Shown here: in pieces, positions 8,248-16,859 of the stretch | How the letters are laid out: each line of letters opens with the position of its first letter | Position numbering within the stretch: position 1 is the first letter of the stretch | Assembly: GCF_047372505.1 (NCBI RefSeq) | Contig: NZ_JBKBEU010000001.1 | Coordinates: 806,001-870,000 of the forward strand | DNA: 64,000 nt | Origin: Phaeobacter cretensis | GTDB taxonomy: Bacteria; Pseudomonadota; Alphaproteobacteria; Rhodobacterales; Rhodobacteraceae | Direction: 5' to 3' | Notes under the pieces: generated by a model | What the model saw: the letters and a program-made list of their open reading frames with translations, nothing else | Told to the model about the DNA's origin: nothing | Databases searched by the model: none | Position numbers and translations under genes: made by a program

Positions 8248-8430
8248 ATGGATACCATCAAAACCGCCGAATATGCCCGTGCGCTTTATGCTGCACATGG
8301 AGAGAAGGCCGAGGTTGAAGTGGCGCAGAAAATGCGGCGGTGCCAGGAAACCGGCAAGATTGCCGAGGCCGCAAATTGGAAATCCGTGCGCCAGATGATC
8401 TTCTCACTGCGGGGCCCAAGCCAGTCTTGA
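8248..8430 (+). CDS. Small conserved Rhodobacteraceae protein, function unknown
   Basis: This 60-residue, soluble, highly charged alpha-helical protein (MDTIKTAEYARALYAAHGEK at the start) has no signal peptide and no cysteine apart from one. I recognise the general pattern, with an Ala/Glu-rich helix, a conserved Trp followed by a second helix, and the ending RGPSQS, from small hypothetical proteins of the family, but no function is known to me. A good ribosome site, AAGGGAG, lies nine bases before the ATG. The gene stands alone, 185 bases downstream of the decayed gene. Confidence 0.7.
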   Translation: MDTIKTAEYARALYAAHGEKAEVEVAQKMRRCQETGKIAEAANWKSVRQMIFSLRGPSQS

Positions 8431-8664
8431 CTGCCAACCCTTGCTCGACAGCCGGTAAGAAAGGCCAAGCCTGACATACTCAGGATAGCGCATGTCTACA
8501 GGCACATAGGATCACTCGCCTTGCCCGTCCCTATTGGCGAGTTTCCGCCGAGGGTAAAGCAACTGTTTACCTAGATTGAAAGCCCCCGCCGCTTGCGCCA
8601 TAGTCCCGGCAAGTTCGGGCACCAGACCCGCTAAGTTCAGAGCACTTGCAGATTTCTAGGGACG

Positions 8665-8982
8665 ATGAAGATGAAGCTACTGCTGTCAGCCACGCTATGC
8701 GCTGCGATGATCACCGGAGTGATGCCCGCCCCAGTCAATGCCGGCGCGATCGAGAGAGCCTGCCGTCAGTCAGACCGTACCGCCGCCTCGCCTTCGTTGT
8801 GCCGTTGCATACAATCGGTTGCCAATGCGAGCCTGAATCGCAGTGAGCGCAAAACCGTCTCCAAATGGTTCAACGACCCGCATCAGGCGCAGGTTGTGCG
8901 CCAATCCAGCCGCATCTCGGACGAGCGCCTTTGGAAACGCTACAAGTCCTTTGGTGAAAACGCCTCCCGCGTTTGCAGCTGA
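8665..8982 (+). CDS. Conserved exported cysteine-containing protein
   Basis: The 105-residue precursor has a clear signal peptide (about residues 1-26, ending PAPVNAG). The mature part has four cysteines (C33, C46, C48, C104) in a pattern seen in a widespread Rhodobacterales family. It also has a conserved basic C-terminal stretch, ERLWKRYKSFGENA, so a periplasmic location with disulfides is likely. The biochemical role is unknown. Database entries often carry a loose transporter label that I do not trust. The start may be the ATG at 8665 or the one at 8671. Confidence 0.75.
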   Translation: MKMKLLLSATLCAAMITGVMPAPVNAGAIERACRQSDRTAASPSLCRCIQSVANASLNRSERKTVSKWFNDPHQAQVVRQSSRISDERLWKRYKSFGENASRVCS

Positions 8983-9169
8983 GTGGCTGTTTCGGGGATG
9001 TCCTGAGCTGTAGGCAAAGGGCACCCCACCCATTTCAGTATCGGCCGACAAGATATTTGAGAGGTTCGGATTGGCCGCGTATCTATGAAACCGGGCAAGG
9101 CCGCCCTCCCCTACCTCCCCTTTTGACAGGCGCACAGCAGCGCCCACAACGCCACGCAGGAGCGCAGAC

Positions 9170-10135
9170 ATGTTGATGAAAGGGGTGACGCTGCGGGGAC
9201 TTGAAGTCTTTGAAGCGTTGGCCAAGACCGGATCCGTGGCGCAAACCGCTGCCCTGACCGGATTGAGCCAACCCGCCGTAAGCCAGCAACTGCGCAATCT
9301 GGAAAACGCGCTGGGGGCCGAACTGGTCAATCATGGCCGTCGCCCGATGGTGCTGACACCGGCGGGGCGCAACTTTCTGGCCCGCACCGAGGCCGTGCTG
9401 GCAGAGTTGCGACTGGCGCAGAGCGAGCTGAGCGTGGTTGATCTCAACCACCTGTCGACGCTATCCATTGGGCTGATCGATGATTTTGACAATGATCTGA
9501 CCCCTCGTCTGGCGACAACACTGGCTGAAAGCCTTGTCAATTGCCGCTTTAAAATGATCACCGCCTCCAGCCACGACATCCTTGAGGCATTGGACGCGCG
9601 TGAGCTGCATATCGCCGTCGCCGCGACCGCGGGCGCGCTACGCGAAGGGATCACCGAATATCCGCTGGTACAGGATCCATTCATGCTGGTTGCGCCCCGC
9701 GGGATGCTGCACAAGCCTGAGGCCGAGATGGATATCCTCAATTCGTTGCCGTTTCTGCGTTACGAAGGCAGCCAGTTGATTTCACAACAGATTGAAGCGC
9801 ATCTCGCTCGGCAAAAACTGCTGTTTGAGGAGCGGTTCGAAATCGGGTCGCACCTTTCGCTGATGGCACTGGTAGCGCGGCGGATCGGTTGGGCGATCAC
9901 CACCCCGTTGGGCTATATGCGGGCGGCCCGTTTTCATGATGAGATCGAAGCCTTCCCCCTGCCCTTTGGAACGTTTGCGCGGCGAATTTCACTATTCTCT
10001 AGCGCTGATTGGGCCGACCGGGTTCCGCGCGATGTTGCGCAGACGATGCGACGGCTGGTACAGGGGCATATGATTGATCCGGCGGTCTATCGCCTGCCCT
10101 GGTTGGCTGGGGAATTGAAAGTCCTAGACGAGTAG
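9170..10135 (+). CDS. LysR-family transcriptional regulator
   Basis: This is a DNA-binding regulator of 321 residues. The winged helix-turn-helix occupies about residues 6-65 (TGLSQPAVSQQLRNLENALG is the recognition region). The periplasmic-binding-protein-like effector domain runs from about residue 90 to 300. AGGAG lies upstream of the ATG at 9170. No divergent target gene is adjacent, since the preceding gene has the same orientation and the next is convergent, so its target and inducer cannot be inferred. Confidence 0.9.
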   Translation: MLMKGVTLRGLEVFEALAKTGSVAQTAALTGLSQPAVSQQLRNLENALGAELVNHGRRPMVLTPAGRNFLARTEAVLAELRLAQSELSVVDLNHLSTLSIGLIDDFDNDLTPRLATTLAESLVNCRFKMITASSHDILEALDARELHIAVAATAGALREGITEYPLVQDPFMLVAPRGMLHKPEAEMDILNSLPFLRYEGSQLISQQIEAHLARQKLLFEERFEIGSHLSLMALVARRIGWAITTPLGYMRAARFHDEIEAFPLPFGTFARRISLFSSADWADRVPRDVAQTMRRLVQGHMIDPAVYRLPWLAGELKVLDE

Positions 10136-10184
10136 ACGCGACCGCTCCTCTTAGTCACGTTTTTTTTGCAAGTCTGTCAGGCGG

Positions 10185-10625
10185 CTAGCGCAGTGCCTCG
10201 GACAGGCCTCTGGCTGCCTCTTCGATCAGGTCAAGGCAGCCATCAAAATCGCGGGTGTAATATGGATCCGGCACATGATCCGCTTCGCTTGCCGAAGCAA
10301 AATCAGTGAACAGGTGTACGGTAGCGGTGACCCCTGCCGGTCGCTGGGCCTCGATATCTGCAAGATTGTCATCATCCATCGCAATGATCAGATCAAAGCG
10401 GCTAAAATCCTGCGACGTGAACTGACGTGCCCGCAGATCCGACAGATCAATCCCACGAAGGCCGGCCGCCGTCTTCATAGCGCCATAAGGCGGTGATCCG
10501 ATATGGTAGCCTGCCGTGCCTGCACTATCGGTGACAACATCACGGCGCAGGGTGCGAAACACACCCTCCGCGGCGGGGGACCGACAGATATTTCCAAGGC
10601 AAACAAAAAGGACTCTCTGTGTCAT
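10185..10625 (-). CDS. Low-molecular-weight protein-tyrosine phosphatase
   Basis: This is a cytosolic cysteine-based phosphatase of 146 residues. The catalytic P-loop CLGNICRS begins at C9 and has R15 in the required C-x5-R spacing. The general acid is in VPDPYY at about D120. Related bacterial enzymes act on tyrosine kinases of polysaccharide export or on small phosphoesters; the substrate here is open. The start at 10625 (MTQRVLFVCLGNICRS) is chosen because the P-loop should lie about eight residues from the N-terminus; a longer frame adds 34 unrelated residues. A CTAAAGAAAA motif is about 75 bases upstream. Confidence 0.92.
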   Translation of the reverse strand: MTQRVLFVCLGNICRSPAAEGVFRTLRRDVVTDSAGTAGYHIGSPPYGAMKTAAGLRGIDLSDLRARQFTSQDFSRFDLIIAMDDDNLADIEAQRPAGVTATVHLFTDFASASEADHVPDPYYTRDFDGCLDLIEEAARGLSEALR

Positions 10626-10781
10626 GATGACTGACTTTCGCTGTCTTCTCGGCCATTCGACACCACGTGGATGAAGGTTCACCCTAGCGCAATAACCGCT
10701 AAAGAAAATAGCCAACCCGTGCAGCAAAGATAAACGGATTGGCTAGAAATTACGGGATCCGTTTCCGGATCAAACCGGTGA

Positions 10782-11252
10782 TCAGTGCGAGTGTTTCATC
10801 TCACCATGCTCAGGCTTGCGCTCGAGATCGACGGGAACAGTCACGGAGACTTCGCCGGCCTTTTCAAAGACCAGTGTAAGATCAACGTTGTCGCCATGTG
10901 CCAGCGATTTTGTCAGCCCCATCAGCATCACGTGATCGCCACCGCGCTGCAACATGTGGATTTCACCTGCCGGAATGGCAAAGCCCTCTTCGACATGCAG
11001 CATCTGCATGACGCCGTTGTCACCTTCCTTATGGGTGTGCAACTGGACCAACTTCGCGGCATCGCTGCGCGCGTCGATCAGGCGGTCGCCGTTTTCGGAG
11101 GTGTTTTCGATCATCATGAACACCGCACCGCTTTTGGCGGATTTTGAAGACACGCGGGCATAAGAGTCCATAACGGTTACATCGGCAGCGAAGCCTGCAG
11201 TGGCGAAACTGGCGGCAGCGATGACCGCTGCGAAGGTGGTTTTGAAAGTCAT
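10782..11252 (-). CDS. PCu(A)C-type periplasmic copper chaperone
   Basis: These chaperones carry Cu(I) in the periplasm for assembly of the CuA or CuB centres of cytochrome oxidase. The 156-residue precursor has a signal peptide (residues 1-22, ending AGFA). The metal site is visible: LHTHK at 71-75, the VMQM pair at 81-84, and HVML around residue 107, matching the His/Met motif of the family. The tail is rich in His and Met (GEMKHSH) and may also bind metal. A DUF2946-like gene with a CPEC motif lies 54 bases upstream on the same strand, so the two probably form a copper-handling operon. Confidence 0.92.
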   Translation of the reverse strand: MTFKTTFAAVIAAASFATAGFAADVTVMDSYARVSSKSAKSGAVFMMIENTSENGDRLIDARSDAAKLVQLHTHKEGDNGVMQMLHVEEGFAIPAGEIHMLQRGGDHVMLMGLTKSLAHGDNVDLTLVFEKAGEVSVTVPVDLERKPEHGEMKHSH

Positions 11253-11305
11253 GAGACTACATCCTTGATACGTAAGCTTTGAAATTTGGTGAGAAAGAGG
11301 CGCGA

Positions 11306-11662
11306 TTAGATCGCGCGGTAACTTCCAAAGTCCGGTGGCGCACGCGCCCAGGTTGCCGGTCGCAACACCGGTATTATCTCAGCACTTCGGCCCAGCTCGC
11401 GCGGCAATTGTCGCGGTAAAATGCTATGCCAAAGTTCAGGTAAGGTTAGCCCTATATCGGCAACGAAGGTTAGACACTCAGGGCAGTCCATCGGCGGCGA
11501 AACAGGTTGACCATCGCTGTCGAGATAGATCATGACCGGGCCGGTACCAGTGCAGATCACCATCTGACCCGCAGCATCACGCATACCCGCCTTGGCATTG
11601 ATGCCGGTAACGGCCATCAACGCAATCAGGGCCAGTGCCAGATATCTACGCAAACTTGTCAT
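11306..11662 (-). CDS. DUF2946-like exported protein with CPEC motif
   Basis: This is a 118-residue protein with an N-terminal signal or anchor helix (LALALIALMAVTGINAKAG). It has one early cysteine (C37, MVICTG) and a CPEC motif at 60-63. This layout fits the DUF2946 group, small exported proteins often encoded next to copper genes. Position directly upstream of the PCu(A)C chaperone supports a role in copper homeostasis. The function itself is inferred only from context. Confidence 0.7.
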   Translation of the reverse strand: MTSLRRYLALALIALMAVTGINAKAGMRDAAGQMVICTGTGPVMIYLDSDGQPVSPPMDCPECLTFVADIGLTLPELWHSILPRQLPRELGRSAEIIPVLRPATWARAPPDFGSYRAI

Positions 11663-11744
11663 CCTGACGCGAGATATGCGCGCAAGGCCACGCCACTACA
11701 AGGTGAAAAAGGGACGCAGTCAAAGGCCTTATATAGGACAAAAG

Positions 11745-11778
11745 AAAACGCCGCGCACTATGTCATGCACGGCGTTTC
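11745..11778 (-). terminator. Rho-independent terminator downstream of rpmB
   Basis: On the minus strand AACGCCG pairs with CGGCGTT, with further pairing inside, and is followed by TTTTCTTTT. It lies about 45 bases past the rpmB stop. Confidence 0.7.
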
Positions 11779-11819
11779 AAATTCTTTTCCCAGCCACTAA
11801 CGGCTTAGGTTTCAGGCAA

Positions 11820-12110
11820 TCAAGCCTCGGCGGCCTGTGCCTTGGCGATCTCTTTTTTCACCTTCAGCGCGCTGTTGGACAGCTCATCATCCTTGGCTTT
11901 CGCCAGGAACGCGTCCAGACCACCACGGTGATCAACGGTGCGCAGCGCTGCTGCGGAGATTCGCAGCTTGATGCCACGGCCCAAGGTCTCGGACTGCAGG
12001 GTTACGTCGTTCAGGTTCGGCAGAAAGCGACGCTTGGTTTTGTTGTTGGCGTGGCTGACATTGTTGCCAGTCATCGGGCCTTTTCCGGTCAATTCGCAAC
12101 GGCGCGACAT
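11820..12110 (-). CDS. rpmB: 50S ribosomal protein L28
   Basis: This is a structural protein of the large ribosomal subunit. The 96-residue sequence starts MSRRCELTGKGPMTGNNVSH, the conserved L28 beginning, and contains NNKTKRRFLPNL and LGRGIKLRISAAALRTVDH. I chose the ATG at 12110 because everything upstream in the longer frame is unlike L28. The C-terminal extension AKDDELSNSALKVKKEIAKA is usual in alphaproteobacteria. It is a single gene with its own terminator. Confidence 0.97.
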   Translation of the reverse strand: MSRRCELTGKGPMTGNNVSHANNKTKRRFLPNLNDVTLQSETLGRGIKLRISAAALRTVDHRGGLDAFLAKAKDDELSNSALKVKKEIAKAQAAEA

Positions 12111-12435
12111 AGGTTCATCCTTCGTATCTGGGGCGCCCGTAGATGGAAGATCTGAGTTCGGACACCAAATTACAAGGGGCGCGGCCATTGGCTGCGCCCG
12201 AAAACTGGTTGGATGCGTTTAGGAGGAATCACGTGCAGGGTCAAGCCATATGAAACGGATTTATGTGGCAGGCCTTATCGAAACTCCGACGGATCACCCG
12301 CGCAACCAAGGTTCACGCCCTTTTAGCCTGCCAAACTAGCGAAATCCAGCGCTGATCCGGCGTTTATCCTGCCGTTTACGTGCCGTTTGTTGCCTGGCTC
12401 GGCTGCTCCCATGCCACTTCGTTGCAACACTGGAA
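12111..12435. other. Intergenic region between rpmB and meaB
   Basis: This 325-base stretch contains the promoter side of rpmB and the 3' side of meaB. A 29-codon plus-strand frame from 12250 has no supporting features. I see no RNA gene and no clear terminator. Confidence 0.4.
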
Positions 12436-13473
12436 TCAACCGACACCGAGCCCTGCCAGCATATCCTTGGCTGCTGCTGCCGGGGTCATCTGGCCTGCGG
12501 CAACGTCTTCGGACAAATCGGCCATGCGAGACTGAGCCCATGGGGTTTGCAACCTGGCCAGCAGTGCCTGGCGCACCTCTTCGTCAAACCAATAGCGAGC
12601 CTGCTCACTGCGCCGCCCCTGCCAGTGGCCATTGGTCTGCCGCCAATCGGCCAGCGCCTGCATCTCATCCCAAGCCCGCCCAAGACCGTCCTTTGCCATA
12701 GCCGAGACCATCAGTGCCTTGGGATAACCTTCAGGATCCTGCGGGCGTTTGCGCAGCAATCGCAAGGCACCTGCATAATCGGCGCAAGTCCGGGTGGCGG
12801 CAGCTTTCAAATCGCCGTCGGCCTTGTTCACCAAGATGATGTCGGCCATTTCCATAATGCCACGTTTGACGCCCTGCAATTCATCACCCCCAGCAGGGGC
12901 CAGCAGCAACAGAAAGAGATCAGAAATCTCCGACACCACTGTTTCGGATTGACCGACCCCGACGGTTTCGATCAGCACCACGTCAAACCCTGCGGCCTCG
13001 CACAACGCAACTGCTTCGCGCGATCGGCGGCCGACGCCGCCCAGATGCGTCTGACTGGGAGAAGGGCGGATAAACGCATTTTTCTGACGGCTCAGATATT
13101 CCATCCGTGTCTTGTCACCCAGTATCGAGCCTCCGGAGCGCGTCGAACTAGGATCAACAGCCAGCACCGCAACCCGTAAACCTTCTGCAATCAACTTCAT
13201 GCCGAAGCTTTCGATGAAAGTGGACTTCCCGACACCAGGCGTTCCCGACAGGCCGATACGTAGCGCCTGACGGTTTTCGCGCGCCAGCAGGTCCAACAAG
13301 AGGGTCGTCGCTTCGCGGTGATCAGCCCGGCCACTCTCGACCAGTGTAATAGCCCGGGCCAAGGCACGGCGTTCGCCGTTCAAAATGCGTGCAGCCAGAT
13401 CATCGATATCCAGCGGAGCCTTCCGGCTTGCGGCTGTATTCTCTGATCCACCGGAATTACCTGCTGCTGCCAT
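12436..13473 (-). CDS. meaB: Methylmalonyl-CoA mutase-associated GTPase MeaB
   Basis: MeaB is a G3E-type P-loop GTPase that protects and reloads the B12 cofactor of methylmalonyl-CoA mutase. The protein is about 345 residues long. It shows the P-loop GTPGVGKS, the segment VAVLAVDPSS, and VNKADGD as the base-recognition motif. The start at 13473 is preferred over 13542 because GGGAG is correctly spaced before it and the extra upstream residues look unlike the family. The mutase is not in the window, but a methylmalonyl-CoA epimerase is at 41.2 kb. It is divergent from hrpB with a 138-bp shared promoter region. Confidence 0.93.
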   Translation of the reverse strand: MAAAGNSGGSENTAASRKAPLDIDDLAARILNGERRALARAITLVESGRADHREATTLLLDLLARENRQALRIGLSGTPGVGKSTFIESFGMKLIAEGLRVAVLAVDPSSTRSGGSILGDKTRMEYLSRQKNAFIRPSPSQTHLGGVGRRSREAVALCEAAGFDVVLIETVGVGQSETVVSEISDLFLLLLAPAGGDELQGVKRGIMEMADIILVNKADGDLKAAATRTCADYAGALRLLRKRPQDPEGYPKALMVSAMAKDGLGRAWDEMQALADWRQTNGHWQGRRSEQARYWFDEEVRQALLARLQTPWAQSRMADLSEDVAAGQMTPAAAAKDMLAGLGVG

Positions 13474-13611
13474 GGTGGCTGTCTCCCGCTCTTTGGTTTG
13501 GGCATTGATGGCGCAGCCGGGCGGCGGTTGTCCAGAGAACATCGCTTACTACCTGCGCAAGCCTGTCGTCTCGGTGCTAGACCAAACCCGCGCCATTGGC
13601 GATAAGGCGGC

Positions 13612-16116
13612 ATGACAAGATTGCCCATAGATGACGCCCTGCCCGAGTTGATCGCAGCCCTAAGCGCCGAAAAACGTGCTGTGTTGCAGGCCCCGCCCGG
13701 TGCGGGCAAAACCACCCGCGTGCCGCTGGCCATGCTGGAGGCCGGACTGTGTTCAGGCCGCATCCTGATGCTGGAACCGCGCCGTCTGGCCGCACGTGCG
13801 GCAGCTGAACGCATGGCCGATACTTTGGGGCAGCCTGTGGGTGAAACCGTGGGCTACCGCATCCGGGGCGAGGCAAAGACCAGCGCTGCGACGCAAATTG
13901 AGGTGGTCACCGAAGGCATCCTGACACGAATGCTACAATCCGATCCTGATTTACCGGGTATTGGTGCCGTGATCTTTGACGAGTTTCACGAACGGTCTCT
14001 GAATGCCGATTTTGGTCTTGCCCTCTGTCTCGAGGTCGCAGGCGCACTGCGGGAGGATCTGATCCTGCTAGCGATGTCCGCAACGCTCGATGCAGCTCCG
14101 GTAGCCGCGCTGATGGAAGCCCCGCTGATCACATCTGAGGGGCGCAGCTATCCAGTGGAGAGGCGCTGGCTGGAGGTTCCACTGGCCATAGACAGCCGCA
14201 GCGGGCGGGCGCCCCGGCGTCTGGATGCACTGGTCGATCTAGTGCTGCGCGCCGAGGCGGAGACACGTCCTACAGGATCAAGTGGGAGAGGCGGCTCCGA
14301 GGCCAAAGGTGGCGGTATACTGGTGTTCCTTCCCGGCGAAGGCGAAATCCGCAAGGCAGCTGCGGCACTGGCAGGCCGACTGCCCGGTGATTGCGTGGTG
14401 CGCCCCTTGTTTGGTGCCCTGCCCTTTGCCGAGCAACGCGCCGCGATCCAGCCTGATCCGCAGGCGCGCAAGGTGGTGCTGGCGACTTCAATCGCTGAAA
14501 CGTCACTGACCATCCAAGATATCCGCGTGGTTGTGGATATGGGGCAGGCCCGGCGCAGCAGGTTTGATCCCGGTTCCGGTATGTCGCGGCTGATCACTGA
14601 ACGGGTCACTCGCGCCGAGGCCACCCAACGACAGGGCCGCGCCGGCCGGGTGGCGGCCGGTGTCAGCTACTGCTTATGGACCAAGGGTGAAGAAGGAGCT
14701 CTTGCAGCATTTCCGCCGCCCGAAATTCAAGCGGCCGATCTTACAGCACTGGCGCTGGAACTCGCTCTATGGGGGGCGCGTCCGGGTGATCTGCCCTTTT
14801 TGACACAACCGCCCGCGGGCGCGATGCAGGAAGCACAGGCATTGCTGGGACTGCTAGGTGCTCTGGACGATGACGGGCGGATCACCCCTCATGGCAAAGC
14901 ACTGGCCAAACTGCCGCTGCATCCGCGCCTGGGGCATATGCTGCAACGTTTCGGTGCCGCCGCCGCACCTTTGGCAGCGCTGCTGGCAGAACGCGACCCA
15001 TTGCGTGGCGCGCCGGTGGATCTTGCCCTGCGGTTGGAGGCCCTGCGTGATGCCAAAGGGTTTCAACGACGCAGAAACTATCAATTGAACATCCCCACGC
15101 TGGATCGCATCAGGGCGGAGGCCAAGCGGCTGACGCAGCAAGCCCGCAACAGATCACAAACATCAACTGCAAGCCCTGCTGTAATGGCCGCTGCCGCCTA
15201 CCCCGACCGGATCGGTCAACGGCGCAAAGGTGACACACCCCGATATGTGCTGTCCGGCGGGAAGGGCGCGATCCTGCCACTCGAAGATAGTCTGGCTGCC
15301 ACTCCGTTTCTGGTGGGGCTGGACAGCGACGGCAACCCGCGTGAGGCACGGCTGCGTCTGGCTGCTCCAATCACGCTGTCGGAATTACGCGACGAATTCT
15401 CCGCACAGATCGAACCGCTATTGACCTGTGCCTGGTCTAAGCGAGATCGCCGGGTGGTAGCGCGTCGCCAGCAATGCCTGGGCGCCATCGTGCTGGAGGA
15501 CCACATTTGGAAAGATATCCCGGCAGAGACAGTTGCCGCGGCCATGTTGGACGGTGTGCGCGAGCTAGGTCTGCGATTGACGGGCGCAGCTGCGCGCTTC
15601 GTGGCGCGGGTACGCCTGTTGCAGGAGGCAGGCGAAGACCTACCTGATTTCAGCGAGACTGCCCTGCTTGCCACACTTGAAGACTGGCTACTCCCAATGT
15701 TGGGCGGCGTGCGCAGCCAGGAAGATTGGAAACGCTTTGATCTGTTGCCCGCCCTACGTACAGCACTGAACTGGGAGCAAACGCAGCGACTGGACCAACT
15801 GGCACCACCGCATTTCACCACACCTCTGGGCCGCACGGTACCAATTGACTATACCGAAGCGGTCCCCGAAATCTCTGTCCGACTGCAAGAGATGTTCGGC
15901 GTCACCCGGCATCCAACGGTGGGCGGTGTCGCACTAAAAGTCTCGCTTCTTTCGCCCGCACAGCGTCCCATCCAGATTACCCGTGATCTACCGGGGTTCT
16001 GGTCTGGATCTTATGCAGATGTACGTAAAGACATGCGGGCGCAATATCCCAAACATCCTTGGCCGGAGGACCCCACACAAGCCGACCCGACGTTGCGGGC
16101 GAAACCACGAAAATAG
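13612..16116 (+). CDS. hrpB: ATP-dependent helicase HrpB (DEAH family)
   Basis: This superfamily-2 helicase has 834 residues. Motif I is APPGAGKTT at 27-35, and the Walker B/DExH box is DEFH at 123-126. Motif III is MSATLDA, and motif VI is QRQGRAGRVAAGVSYCLW. The C-terminal HrpB-specific region ends in LPGFWSGSYADVRKDMRAQYPKHPWPEDP, which is highly typical of HrpB. The in vivo substrate of the family is poorly known. The gene is monocistronic and divergent from meaB. Confidence 0.96.
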   Translation: MTRLPIDDALPELIAALSAEKRAVLQAPPGAGKTTRVPLAMLEAGLCSGRILMLEPRRLAARAAAERMADTLGQPVGETVGYRIRGEAKTSAATQIEVVTEGILTRMLQSDPDLPGIGAVIFDEFHERSLNADFGLALCLEVAGALREDLILLAMSATLDAAPVAALMEAPLITSEGRSYPVERRWLEVPLAIDSRSGRAPRRLDALVDLVLRAEAETRPTGSSGRGGSEAKGGGILVFLPGEGEIRKAAAALAGRLPGDCVVRPLFGALPFAEQRAAIQPDPQARKVVLATSIAETSLTIQDIRVVVDMGQARRSRFDPGSGMSRLITERVTRAEATQRQGRAGRVAAGVSYCLWTKGEEGALAAFPPPEIQAADLTALALELALWGARPGDLPFLTQPPAGAMQEAQALLGLLGALDDDGRITPHGKALAKLPLHPRLGHMLQRFGAAAAPLAALLAERDPLRGAPVDLALRLEALRDAKGFQRRRNYQLNIPTLDRIRAEAKRLTQQARNRSQTSTASPAVMAAAAYPDRIGQRRKGDTPRYVLSGGKGAILPLEDSLAATPFLVGLDSDGNPREARLRLAAPITLSELRDEFSAQIEPLLTCAWSKRDRRVVARRQQCLGAIVLEDHIWKDIPAETVAAAMLDGVRELGLRLTGAAARFVARVRLLQEAGEDLPDFSETALLATLEDWLLPMLGGVRSQEDWKRFDLLPALRTALNWEQTQRLDQLAPPHFTTPLGRTVPIDYTEAVPEISVRLQEMFGVTRHPTVGGVALKVSLLSPAQRPIQITRDLPGFWSGSYADVRKDMRAQYPKHPWPEDPTQADPTLRAKPRK

Positions 16117-16310
16117 CCCAAATTGACGTCAAAACGTGTAATTTCCCCACTATTTCACGGAAAATTACAGCGAAATCAGCGAAATTCATGGGATTCACCC
16201 CCCTACTCCTCTTGAAATCTTGCCGCAACATGCCAAAATCGTTGCAAAGCAAAAATGCACCGAACTGTCACGAAAGACAGATCCGGCAGGTGCTAGAAAG
16301 CTGAGCAGCA

Positions 16311-16769
16311 ATGAAACATATCATGTCCAGTGCCTGGGAGGAGTATCTCCGGCCTATGTTCTTTCGACCAAACCGGCTGCAAGTAGCCGCCATGTGCTAT
16401 CGTAATGGTGCGCAGGGCAAGGATGTTCTGATGATTACCAGCCGGGGCACCGGCCGCTGGATTCTGCCGAAGGGCTGGCCCATCAAGGGTAAGAACGGCG
16501 CGCAATCCGCGTTGCAGGAAGCCTGGGAAGAGGCTGGGGTACGTGAAGCTCATATCGAAGGCGAGCCAATCGGCAGCTACGAATATGTGAAATCGCAGGA
16601 TAATGGTGCCAAAGAAGTTTTACATACGTTGGTGTATAAAGCTGAAGTAACCAAGCTGGCGGATGACTATCCCGAGCAATCCGAACGGGTTCGTAAATGG
16701 ATATCGCCAAAGGCTGCAGCGGAACTGGTTGCCGAACCGCAGTTGCGCGATTTACTGCGAAATTTGTAA
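16311..16769 (+). CDS. Nudix hydrolase (diphosphoinositol-polyphosphatase-like group)
   Basis: These enzymes hydrolyse nucleoside diphosphates linked to another moiety. The protein is 152 residues. The Nudix box is recognisable as GWPIKGKNGAQSALQEAWEE followed by AGV, preceded by WILPKGW as in the DIPP/MutT-like group. Two positions depart from the consensus: the first Glu after the leading Gly is Lys, and the Arg of REUxEE is Gln. The three core glutamates are kept, so activity is plausible. The start may be at 16311 or 16323. It lies 90 bp before the phosphate transporter gene. Confidence 0.87.
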   Translation: MKHIMSSAWEEYLRPMFFRPNRLQVAAMCYRNGAQGKDVLMITSRGTGRWILPKGWPIKGKNGAQSALQEAWEEAGVREAHIEGEPIGSYEYVKSQDNGAKEVLHTLVYKAEVTKLADDYPEQSERVRKWISPKAAAELVAEPQLRDLLRNL

Positions 16770-16776
16770 CAGTTTC

Positions 16777-16794
16777 ATGACATAAATATGACGC
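16777..16794. promoter_or_regulatory. Candidate Pho box
   Basis: Read on the minus strand, two 7-mers (GCGTCAT and ATGTCAT) are separated by four A/T bases. This is the 7-4-7 direct-repeat layout of PhoB boxes (consensus CTGTCAT). It sits 66 bases upstream of the Pit-type transporter, but in inverted orientation to it. Moderate evidence only. Confidence 0.35.
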
Positions 16795-16859
16795 CCCCCT
16801 TGCAAGGCAGCAGAGGGGAGGCTAGGCGCGTGCGCGGAATTTGAATCGGGATCGAGACA

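Noticed and set aside
12250..12339. 29-codon plus-strand frame with ATG
   Set aside because: Too short and unsupported.
16123..16132. TTGACGTCAA palindrome after hrpB
   Set aside because: Ten bases only, no spacing to a gene that would make it an operator; likely chance.
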